In this document: piece by piece, positions 1 to 5,605 of the stretch | How the letters are laid out: each line of letters starts with the position of its first letter | How positions within the stretch are numbered: position 1 is the first letter of the stretch | DNA from: Defluviitaleaceae bacterium | Lineage (GTDB): Bacteria; Bacillota; Clostridia; Lachnospirales; WRAA01 | NCBI GenBank assembly: GCA_009780445.1 | Contig: WRAA01000138.1 | Coordinates: 1-5,907, forward strand | DNA length: 5,907 bases | Direction of reading: 5' to 3' | Position numbers and translations under genes: made by a program | Notes under the pieces: model-generated | Database searches by the model: none | Told to the model about the DNA's origin: nothing | The model's input: only the letters and a program-made list of their open reading frames with translations

Positions 1-197
1 AATCCATGGGGATCGACAGCGTGATAATCGGAGTCTTGGACAAAATCTTCGCCGACCCAACAAAGGGGCCTCTCTACACCGAGAAACTGCGGATCCCGCC
101 GGAACACCGGTTCGTGCTGTCCGTGGCTCTGGGCCACGCCAACCAAGAACCCATCAAGCGCGAACTCACCTTCGACGACAAAGTCACATTCGTATAA
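1..197 (+). CDS. Nitroreductase family protein, C-terminal fragment (5' end outside window)
   Basis: Only the last 64 or so residues are visible, and the reading frame is open to the left edge. The ATG at position 6 is therefore probably internal (Met in a Ser-Met-Gly-Ile-Asp stretch). The fragment has the layout of an FMN-dependent nitroreductase tail: a GIDSVIIG segment like the 'lglgscwig' strand/helix region, then an L-R-I-P-P segment where the family has 'lgiPe', then VLSVALGHANQEP, which matches the closing 'ialGyp.e.p' strand. Such enzymes are cytoplasmic flavin oxidoreductases using NAD(P)H, and the substrate cannot be told from this piece. The stop lies 17 bases before dgoD with no terminator between, so the two are probably co-transcribed. 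Family assignment rests on pattern recognition of a short fragment and is moderately sure; a role in sugar-acid metabolism is only suggested by position. Confidence 0.62.
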   Translation, partial: SMGIDSVIIGVLDKIFADPTKGPLYTEKLRIPPEHRFVLSVALGHANQEPIKRELTFDDKVTFV

Positions 198-214
198 CAA
201 CCCGGGAGGATGCT

Positions 215-1363
215 ATGAAGATAACTGACCTTACTCTCTACAAGGTGCCGCCGCGGTGGCTGTTCCTGAAAGTGGAGACCGACGAGGGTATAACAGGCTG
301 GGGCGAACCGATTGTGGAAGGCCGCGCGGACACTGTGCGAGCCGCTGTCGAAGAGCTTAGGGATTGGCTGGTGGGCAAGGACCCTATGCCGATAGAGGAT
401 CATTGGCAGGTGATGTACCGCGGAGGGTTCTACCGCGGCGGGCCTGAGGTCATGAGCGCCATTTCCGGCGTGGATCAGGCCTTGTGGGACATAAAGGGCA
501 AGTTTTACGGCGCGCCGGTGTACGACATGCTGGGCGGGGCTTGCCGCGACAGGCTGAAGGTGTACCGCTGGATAGGCGGAGACAGGCCGGACGACGTGGC
601 GGCGCAGGCCGCGAAGGCGCGTGAGCAGGGCTACAAGGCCGTGAAGATGAACGGCACGGAGGAACTGCACTACATCGACGACTTTTCGAAGATACAGGCC
701 GTGTGCGACCGTGTAGGGGCGATACGCGACGCGCTGGGCTTCGACTTCGGCATAGGCGTGGACTTCCACGGAAGGGTTCACAAACCCATGGCCAAGGTGC
801 TGGCGAAGGAACTGGAGCAGTACCGCCTGATGTTCATCGAGGAACCGGTGCTGTCGGAAAACATAGAGGCTCTGCGTGAAGTCGCGCGGCACACATCCAC
901 GCCCATCGCTACGGGCGAGCGTATGTATTCCCGGTGGGATTTCAAGAAGCTCCTGCACGACGGTTATGTGGACATTATCCAGCCCGATCTGTCACACGCC
1001 GGCGGCATCAGCGAATGCAGGAAGATCGCGGCCATGGCCGAGGCCTATGACGTAGCCATCGCGCCACACTGCCCTCTTGGCCCCATAGCCCTTGCCGCCT
1101 GCGTACAGCTCGACATCTGCTCCCCCAACGCGTTCATCCAGGAACAGAGTATACACATTCACTATAACCAAGGCGCGGACCTGCCGGACTACTTAAAAGA
1201 CCGCGACGCGTTTCGGTACAACGACGGCTATTTCGGCGTAACAAAAGCACCCGGGCTTGGGATTTCCATAGACGAAGGAGCCGTGGCCGAGGCCGCAAAA
1301 ATACCGCACAACTGGAAGTCTCCGCTGTGGCGAAATTATGACGGAACTGTGGCGGAGTGGTAA
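215..1363 (+). CDS. dgoD: D-galactonate dehydratase (enolase superfamily)
   Basis: Cytoplasmic Mg-dependent enzyme converting D-galactonate to 2-keto-3-deoxy-D-galactonate, the first step of the DeLey-Doudoroff galactonate route. The 382-residue length equals that of E. coli DgoD, and the protein aligns end to end by eye, from MKIT and PPRW at the start to the terminal VAEW. The N-terminal capping domain (about 1-115) is followed by the TIM barrel. Metal ligands D183, E209 and E235 are present, as are the acid/base H185 (in VDFHGRV), the D258-H285 pair (QPDLSHAGG and APHCPLGP) and E310. All key residues sit at the numbers used for the E. coli enzyme. The start is supported by GGGAGGA at 204-210. 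The gene closes a transcription unit, ending 22 bases before the terminator stem. The kinase (DgoK) and aldolase (DgoA) are not in the window. A relative acting on another sugar acid cannot be excluded but is less likely given the residue conservation. Confidence 0.95.
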   Translation: MKITDLTLYKVPPRWLFLKVETDEGITGWGEPIVEGRADTVRAAVEELRDWLVGKDPMPIEDHWQVMYRGGFYRGGPEVMSAISGVDQALWDIKGKFYGAPVYDMLGGACRDRLKVYRWIGGDRPDDVAAQAAKAREQGYKAVKMNGTEELHYIDDFSKIQAVCDRVGAIRDALGFDFGIGVDFHGRVHKPMAKVLAKELEQYRLMFIEEPVLSENIEALREVARHTSTPIATGERMYSRWDFKKLLHDGYVDIIQPDLSHAGGISECRKIAAMAEAYDVAIAPHCPLGPIALAACVQLDICSPNAFIQEQSIHIHYNQGADLPDYLKDRDAFRYNDGYFGVTKAPGLGISIDEGAVAEAAKIPHNWKSPLWRNYDGTVAEW

Positions 1364-1385
1364 TATACTTGGTAATACACTATAG

Positions 1386-1416
1386 AACAGACCGGTTAGC
1401 GACGGTCTGTTTTTTG
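1386..1416 (+). terminator. Intrinsic terminator after dgoD
   Basis: A perfect 9-bp stem, AACAGACCG (1386-1394) pairing with CGGTCTGTT (1403-1411), encloses an 8-base loop. A run of six T starts inside the stem at 1410 and ends at 1415. It lies 22 bases after the dgoD stop and before the promoter of the regulator gene. It therefore separates the catabolic unit from the regulator/transport unit. Confidence 0.93.
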
Positions 1417-1440
1417 TGTCGCTATAGCAAAATGTCACAA

Positions 1441-1528
1441 ACAGATTACGCAAAATTTAGCAATACTACAGATTGAAGTTTGAAAATGTTTGTGCTATAA
1501 TTGAGATTGTAAATCGGTAATACAGATT
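1441..1528 (+). repeat. Three direct copies of ACAGATT across the promoter region
   Basis: ACAGATT begins at 1441, 1468 and 1522, so the steps are 27 and 54 bases. The middle copy overlaps the first two bases of the -35 hexamer. The last forms the right arm of the operator palindrome. They may be regulator half-sites arranged around the promoter, or coincidence in a low-complexity AT-rich stretch. Confidence 0.35.
1473..1501 (+). promoter_or_regulatory. Housekeeping sigma-type promoter for the regulator-transporter operon
   Basis: The -35 element is TTGAAG (1473-1478) and the -10 element is a perfect TATAAT (1496-1501), separated by exactly 17 bases. A TG at 1493-1494, one base before the -10, makes it an extended -10. 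Expected transcription start is near 1507-1509. It lies between the dgoD terminator and the GntR gene, and no other promoter is evident up to the ATPase gene. It therefore probably drives the whole downstream operon. Confidence 0.88.
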
Positions 1529-1529
1529 T
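1511..1529. promoter_or_regulatory. Near-perfect palindromic operator, probable target of the adjacent GntR/FCD regulator
   Basis: The 19-base element AAATCGGTAATACAGATTT is symmetric about A1520. Eight of nine base pairs match, the exception being G1517-1 (G1516) against A1524. Its centre, GTAATAC, fits the GTNNNAC core known for FadR-subfamily regulators. It starts 2-4 bases after the predicted transcription start, about +3 to +21. Bound protein there would block promoter clearance, which points to autorepression relieved by an effector. The palindrome is seen directly; the identity of the binder is inferred from position and family. Confidence 0.72.
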
Positions 1530-1595
1530 GGAGGCAAAATACCGTTAAACTCGCTGAACACAAGGCTTTGAGGCGATGTTGTTGCTGTGCATTTG

Positions 1596-1605
1596 AAAGG
1601 AGGTG
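1596..1605 (+). promoter_or_regulatory. Ribosome binding site that fixes a GTG start for the regulator
   Basis: AAAGGAGGTG matches the anti-Shine-Dalgarno tail of 16S rRNA over all ten bases and ends 8 bases before GTG at 1614. An in-frame GTG further upstream at 1587 would place this site inside the coding region and has no good site of its own. The 1614 start is therefore preferred. Confidence 0.85.
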
Positions 1606-1613
1606 CTGTAACC

Positions 1614-2297
1614 GTGGAGAGGGCACACAAGCTGAGCGTAAGCGACCAAACATTTCACAAGATGAAGCAGAAGATATTCGACCGCACGTGGGAGCCGGGT
1701 TCAAGACTGCCCTCGGAGCAGGCGATGTGCGCGATTTTCGGCGTAAGCCGTGTCACGGTTAGGAACGCGCTGTTGCGGCTGAATGCTCTGGGTCTTATCG
1801 AGACATATCTCGGCGACGGATCCTATGTCAAGGAGCCGACCACAGCTTCGAGCATGAACAGCCTGATACCCGTGGCCTATCTTGAAAACGATTTCAAGAC
1901 TATCTTGGAATTCCGCATGGAGGTGGAATCCGGGGCGTGCGCGCTTGCGGCGCAACGGTCGACAAAGCGCGACATCGCCGGGCTTAGGCGTATTGTGAAG
2001 AAGATGCTCTCGCTGCAGCAGGATCTTGACGAGCTGGCTGTAGTGGATCTCGAGTTTCACTATACGATAGCGCAGATATCTCGGAACAACCTTATAATCA
2101 AGACATATGAAATAGTCAGCGATGTTTACGCACAGCACATGAAGCGCATGGTGAACTGCATGGGCGGAGACCTTGGTGTGTACTACCACGACAAGATCGT
2201 GACGGCCATAGCCGAACACGACCACGCCGCCGCCAGAGAAAGCATGTACGAACACATCTACAAAAACCTGGAGTTCGTCCAGCAATCAAGAATTTAG
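1614..2297 (+). CDS. GntR-family transcriptional regulator, FadR/FCD subfamily
   Basis: A 227-residue DNA-binding regulator, with length and layout typical of FCD-type GntR proteins. The winged helix-turn-helix spans about residues 10-73: LPSEQAMCAIFGVSR, then recognition helix SRVTVR (45-50), and the wing around GDGSYV (67-72). The all-helical FCD effector domain spans about 93-220. Its metal/ligand set is complete: D145 and H149 (in D-L-E-F-H), H192 (YYHDKI) and H214 (YEHI), with R101 in the usual LEFR helix. Known FCD regulators often sense small carboxylic acids, including sugar acids. The start is GTG at 1614, chosen by the ideal Shine-Dalgarno site at 1596-1605; a 1587 GTG would add nine residues. 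It is first in its operon, behind its own promoter and a palindromic operator, and 10 bases before the binding-protein gene. By context it may be a DgoR-like galactonate sensor controlling the importer, itself and perhaps dgoD, but the effector is not proven. Confidence 0.92.
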   Translation: MERAHKLSVSDQTFHKMKQKIFDRTWEPGSRLPSEQAMCAIFGVSRVTVRNALLRLNALGLIETYLGDGSYVKEPTTASSMNSLIPVAYLENDFKTILEFRMEVESGACALAAQRSTKRDIAGLRRIVKKMLSLQQDLDELAVVDLEFHYTIAQISRNNLIIKTYEIVSDVYAQHMKRMVNCMGGDLGVYYHDKIVTAIAEHDHAAARESMYEHIYKNLEFVQQSRI

Positions 2298-2307
2298 GAG
2301 AGTGTCT

Positions 2308-3642
2308 ATGAAGAAGAAATTGTTATCGCTTACCGCAATCGGTGTGGCCGCAATTCTTACGCTTGCCGCGTGTACGCCCGGCGGCGCGGCTCCGGCGCAA
2401 GCTCCCCCGCCCCCGCAGGCTCCGCAGGGCAACCAGCCGGCAGACACCCCGGCCGACACAGCGTCGGACGAGCCTGTACACTTTATGGCCTTCGCAATGA
2501 TGACAGGCCCGAACGCGGAATCGGGGCGGCAGGTTACTATGGCGGCGCAGACGGCGGAGTGGTACATAAACGAAGTGCTGGGCGGGTTCTCGTCCCTTGG
2601 CGGGCGGCCGATCCAGATAACGGTTATCGACTCGACCTCCGACGCGGCGCAGGCTTCCCTTCCCTTTGAACAAGCTCTGGACGCGGGCAACTACTCCGTT
2701 GTAATCGGCAACTCCAACTCGTCCATCGCTCTGGTACAGCTTCCCATAGCCGAAAGGTTCGAGATCCCGATGATCACCGGCGCGGCCGCAAACGCCGCGA
2801 TATCCCAGCAAGGCTCTACGTTCTCCTTCCAGCCTTCGGCCATAGCGGCCACGTTTATCCCGCTGCAGCTGGAGTTCCTTGAGTATTACGCGAACCACCT
2901 CGGCATAGAGTTTGCCGATCTTAACCTTGGCCTTATCTACGCCAACGACGCATGGGGAACCGACAACGCGCAGAACACCAGGACCCAGCTGGAAGCCCGC
3001 GGGCTTAGCCTTGCCGTTGACATGTCTTACGAAGTGGCGACATTTACCGACGCTACACCGCTTGTTACGGCTCTGATGAACGCCGGCGTGGACGTTATCA
3101 TGCCAAGCTCCTACCCAAGCGACCTCAGCCTCATCTTCACAGCCATGGGCGCGCTTAACTACAACCCGCTGGTACTGGGCGGCGGCGCCGGCATGACCTG
3201 GCCTTCGCTGTTTGTGGATATCGGCGAACAGGTTAACGGCATAACCTCCGTTGACTCGTGGGTATGGGATCAGACAGGCGCGCGTGAACACGCGGGCTGG
3301 CAGATGATGAACGACTGGTACGAGGAGCAGTTCGGCGAGTTTATCCCCGGCCAGGGCGGCCCCACCCTCATCAGCATCATGACGGCGTTTGCCGCTATCG
3401 AAAGGATCGGCTCCGACGACCCGATAGCAATTCGCGACGAACTGCGCAGAGTAACGCAGGACGATTGCGACTGGTTCGGCATTATCAACGGCTTCAGCGA
3501 TTTCGACCCTGAAACAGGGCTGAACACGGCCTCCCTTCCCGTAATACTCCAGTGGCAGAACAACCGCCCGACGGCGGTGTTCCCTCCGGATCTTGCGGCT
3601 TCTCCGCTGCTTAATCCGCAGACGCTCGAACCTTTTAACTGA
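2308..3642 (+). CDS. ABC transporter substrate-binding lipoprotein, Leu/Ile/Val-binding (Peripla_BP_6) type
   Basis: Extracytoplasmic ligand-capture subunit of the importer encoded downstream; 444 residues. A lipoprotein signal is clear: KKK at the start, a hydrophobic core, and the lipobox L19-A20-A21-C22, with C22 as the lipidated first mature residue. Residues 23-57 form a low-complexity Pro/Ala/Gln tether (including four prolines in a row) that would hold the domain off the membrane. The bilobed type I binding fold starts near 58, with AFAMMTGPNAESG (61-73), the VVIGNSNSS strand and loop (131-139), PMITGAAANA (154-163) and the later GLIYANDAWG (208-217). ATG at 2308 is used because AGGAG (2296-2300) sits 7 bases away; a GTG at 2302 is too close to it. 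The SD overlaps the regulator stop codon, so translation may be coupled. Residues that grip amino-acid backbones in LivJ seem absent, so the ligand may not be an amino acid. Family is sure; ligand is unknown. Confidence 0.93.
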   Translation: MKKKLLSLTAIGVAAILTLAACTPGGAAPAQAPPPPQAPQGNQPADTPADTASDEPVHFMAFAMMTGPNAESGRQVTMAAQTAEWYINEVLGGFSSLGGRPIQITVIDSTSDAAQASLPFEQALDAGNYSVVIGNSNSSIALVQLPIAERFEIPMITGAAANAAISQQGSTFSFQPSAIAATFIPLQLEFLEYYANHLGIEFADLNLGLIYANDAWGTDNAQNTRTQLEARGLSLAVDMSYEVATFTDATPLVTALMNAGVDVIMPSSYPSDLSLIFTAMGALNYNPLVLGGGAGMTWPSLFVDIGEQVNGITSVDSWVWDQTGAREHAGWQMMNDWYEEQFGEFIPGQGGPTLISIMTAFAAIERIGSDDPIAIRDELRRVTQDDCDWFGIINGFSDFDPETGLNTASLPVILQWQNNRPTAVFPPDLAASPLLNPQTLEPFN

Positions 3643-3658
3643 TAACCAATAGCGCAGA

Positions 3659-3706
3659 GGAGGATGGAACCGCCATATGGTATGGCCGTCTCCATCCTCC
3701 AGTTTT
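3659..3706 (+). promoter_or_regulatory. Strong intercistronic hairpin, probable partial terminator or mRNA stabiliser
   Basis: A perfect 10-bp outer stem, GGAGGATGGA (3659-3668) with TCCATCCTCC (3691-3700), encloses a second 6-bp stem, GCCATA (3672-3677) with TATGGC (3681-3686), around a 3-base loop. A small asymmetric internal loop separates them. Only four T follow (3703-3706), after an AG, so it should be a leaky terminator or a 3' end protector and not a full stop. Placed between binding-protein and permease genes, it would leave more message for the binding protein. Such structures are known in this position in other import operons. Confidence 0.8.
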
Positions 3707-3722
3707 AATAAAAGGTGGTCAT

Positions 3723-4598
3723 ATGCTCCAAGTTACCGTAAACGGGCTGCTCATAGGTGGGGTGTACGCCCTGATTGCCGTCGGGCTGACAATGATACAC
3801 GGCGTTATGAAGATAGTGAACTTTGCGCAGGGCGACTTTCTCGTAATAGGGCTGTATCTTACATATGTGTTCTACCAGTTCCTGCCGGATGGGGCGCTGC
3901 CGTACTGGCTGATCCTTCCCGTAGCCGCGTCCATGTACCTCATCGGCTGTATCATCTTCAAGCTTTCGATAAACAGGGTTATCGGCCAGGGAGACAGCAA
4001 CTACATCCTGCTGACCATCGGCCTGTCGTTTGTGATACAAAACATGCTCCAGCTTATGTTCGGCGCGAATTTCAGAAGCGTGCCGATCTCCAACGAACTC
4101 CGCTTCGGTTCGTTTGAAATGTTCGGCACGATATTCACCATCCCGCGCGTTATAGCGTTCTGCGCGGCCGCGCTGTTCGTGGTGTTTGTGAACTGGTTCC
4201 TAAGCCGCACAGACGTGGGGCGGGCTATGCGGGCGACGTCGGAAAACCGCGTGGTTGCCGAATCCCTCGGCATACGCACAAGCCGCATATACGTTATTGC
4301 CTTCGCGCTCGGCACGATGTTCGCGGGGGTCTCGGGGCTGCTGCTTTCGCCCATGTTCCTGGTGTTCCCGACTCTCGGCGCGGCGTTTTCCACGGTGGCC
4401 ATGTCGGCCATAGTCCTTGGCGGGCTGGGTAATATCAAGGGCGCTCTGCTCGGCGGAATCATAATCGGCCTGGTGGAATCCTTTGTGTCTACGTACATCA
4501 GCGTAACCGTCGCGCTTGCGGGCATTAACCTTGTGCTGATGCTCGTGCTGATATTCCGTCCATACGGCCTTCTGGGCAAACGAAGGAGGACCGCGTAA
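3723..4598 (+). CDS. livH: ABC transporter permease, LivH type
   Basis: First of two membrane subunits of the importer, 291 residues with about eight hydrophobic segments. The start MLQVTVNGLLIGGVYALIAV and the NFAQGDF segment (33-39) are hallmarks of LivH proteins. The cytoplasmic EAA loop that docks the ATPase is GRAMRATSENRVVAESLGI (166-184). The conserved VLGGLGNIKGALLGG (231-245) and terminal RPYGLLG (279-285) are also present. ATG 3723 follows AAAGGTGG (3711-3718) at only 4 bases, which is tight but acceptable. The stop codon shares one base with the next ATG (TAATG), suggesting translational coupling. Together with LivM, LivG and probably a LivF ATPase beyond the window, it forms the pore. 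The gene symbol denotes the subunit family and does not claim branched-chain amino acid transport. Confidence 0.94.
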   Translation: MLQVTVNGLLIGGVYALIAVGLTMIHGVMKIVNFAQGDFLVIGLYLTYVFYQFLPDGALPYWLILPVAASMYLIGCIIFKLSINRVIGQGDSNYILLTIGLSFVIQNMLQLMFGANFRSVPISNELRFGSFEMFGTIFTIPRVIAFCAAALFVVFVNWFLSRTDVGRAMRATSENRVVAESLGIRTSRIYVIAFALGTMFAGVSGLLLSPMFLVFPTLGAAFSTVAMSAIVLGGLGNIKGALLGGIIIGLVESFVSTYISVTVALAGINLVLMLVLIFRPYGLLGKRRRTA

Positions 4599-5605
4599 TG
4601 CAGCTTACAAAATTAGCGAAAAACCACTGGGTGTTGGCCGCCTTCCTTCTTGCGTGTTTAATATACCCCTTTGTGATAGACAGCCGCTACCTTACGCGCG
4701 TGGCGATGGAAGTGTTCTTCTTCGCCGCCATGGGTAATGCGTGGAACATCATCGGCGGATACGGAAAGCAGACGTCGTGGGCATCCTCCACATTTGTGGC
4801 CGTGGGCGCATATACGTCGATCCTGCTGTTTGTGCGCCACGGCAACATCTCGCCGTGGATAAGCATGATACCCGCGATGGGCTTGGCCGTTGTGCTGGCC
4901 ATAATCATCGGCCTGCCGTGCTTTCGTATGCGCGGCGTATACTTCGCCATAGCCACCATTGCCTGCACCACCATCTTCCGCCAGCTGCTGATCTACTTCT
5001 CCGACTTCACGGGAGGCTCTCTGGGTGTTGCGTTTATGATACGCCGCGGCAACAGCCTGTGGAACCTGCATTTCGACAGCGCGATACCCTTCTACTTCAT
5101 TGCTCTGGCGTGGCTGCTTATCACAGTGGGCATTGTAACCTATATCGAACGCAACAGGCTGGGCCACTACCTGCGCGCGATATGCGACGACCAGGACGCG
5201 GCGGAGTCCCTTGGCATTAAGTCCTCCGGGGTGAAGCTTACCGCGTTTATCGTGTCCGGCATGATGCTGTCCGTCACGGGCGTGCTGTACGTGTTCCAGC
5301 TTGGTTTTGCCGACCCTAACACGTTCGCCTCCCACGACATGAGCGTGCGTATTGCGATTGTGGCCATACTCGGCGGCATGGGAAATAAGTGGGGGCCGAC
5401 CGTGGGCGCGCTGGTGTCCGTTCCTCTTCTTGAACTCTCCAACGCCTACCTCCAGCATATCGGCGGCGGCGGCGCGGGCTGGGTCATGTACGGCTTGCTT
5501 ATCGTAATAATTGTTCTCTTCAAGCCGAACGGCATAATCTCGATATTCGACAATTTCGATCTGAAAAAGCTTGGGCTTGGAGGTGGTGCGAGTGGCAGAC
5601 CATAG
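4598..5605 (+). CDS. livM: ABC transporter permease, LivM type
   Basis: Second membrane subunit of the importer, 335 residues and strongly hydrophobic. Family marks in order are NAWNIIGGYG (47-56), FVAVGAYTS (66-74), RMRGVYFAIATIA (110-122), FTGGSLGV (137-144), the EAA loop LGHYLRAICDDQDAAESLGI (188-207), LGGMGNKWGPTVGA (258-271) and FKPNGI (308-313). Where many LivM proteins read GGYAGQxSLGHAAF, this one reads GGYGKQTSWASSTF, a noticeable local departure. The start is ATG 4598, overlapping the livH stop by one base, with AAGGAGGA at 4583-4590. The glycine-rich tail overlaps the start of the ATPase gene by 14 bases. The pair with LivH is expected to form the heterodimeric channel in the cytoplasmic membrane. 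The transported ligand cannot be read from the sequence. Confidence 0.94.
   Translation: MQLTKLAKNHWVLAAFLLACLIYPFVIDSRYLTRVAMEVFFFAAMGNAWNIIGGYGKQTSWASSTFVAVGAYTSILLFVRHGNISPWISMIPAMGLAVVLAIIIGLPCFRMRGVYFAIATIACTTIFRQLLIYFSDFTGGSLGVAFMIRRGNSLWNLHFDSAIPFYFIALAWLLITVGIVTYIERNRLGHYLRAICDDQDAAESLGIKSSGVKLTAFIVSGMMLSVTGVLYVFQLGFADPNTFASHDMSVRIAIVAILGGMGNKWGPTVGALVSVPLLELSNAYLQHIGGGGAGWVMYGLLIVIIVLFKPNGIISIFDNFDLKKLGLGGGASGRP

Larger units (their letters stand above)
1371..1524 (+). repeat. Two direct copies of GGTAATACA flanking the terminator and promoter
   Basis: The nonamer GGTAATACA occurs at 1371-1379, just after the dgoD stop, and at 1516-1524, inside the palindromic operator. Both contain the GTAATAC heptamer, a GTNNNAC core of the type bound by FadR-subfamily GntR regulators. 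A further GGTAATA sits at 1359-1365 across the dgoD stop codon. The 1371 copy lacks the extended symmetry of the 1511-1529 site, so it would at most be a weak auxiliary site. Chance recurrence in AT-rich DNA is possible. Confidence 0.4.
1502..1613 (+). other. Untranslated leader with an orphan ribosome-binding-like site and a tiny ORF
   Basis: About 105 bases separate the expected transcription start from the chosen GTG start. Beyond the operator, the leader holds GGAGG at 1530-1534 with no ATG, GTG or TTG at a normal distance. It also holds a six-codon ORF, M-L-L-L-C-I-stop (1576-1596), whose stop overlaps the start of the real Shine-Dalgarno site. The GAGG before that ATG (1570-1573) leaves only 2 bases, too close for good initiation. 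I see no convincing riboswitch or attenuator fold. Confidence 0.35.

Noticed and set aside
74..958. Long minus-strand open frame (294 codons) opposite dgoD
   Set aside because: It is antisense to a gene with complete catalytic residues, has no recognisable protein features, and arises from codon bias in GC-rich DNA. The same applies to the minus-strand frames at 2323-3291 and 4658-5638.
1414..1440. TTGTG...CACAA with an internal GCTATAGC palindrome, resembling a CRP-type site
   Set aside because: The arms are too far apart for a CRP site (TGTGA-N6-TCACA), part of it is the terminator T run, and the 8-bp palindrome is short.
1508..1524. TGTA-N9-TACA as a catabolite-responsive element
   Set aside because: It carries an extra base relative to the CcpA consensus and lacks the right centre; the dyad centred on A1520 is much better (8 of 9 pairs).
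1539..1571. Ten-codon ORF from an ATA start after the orphan GGAGG
   Set aside because: ATA starts are very rare and nothing else supports translation.
1587..1613. Upstream in-frame GTG start for the regulator (nine extra residues)
   Set aside because: It would put the ten-base perfect ribosome site inside the coding region and has no good site of its own; GTG 1614 is ideally spaced.
2302..2307. GTG at 2302 as start of the binding protein
   Set aside because: It lies one base after the Shine-Dalgarno core; ATG 2308 gives normal spacing and a standard MKKK lipoprotein signal.
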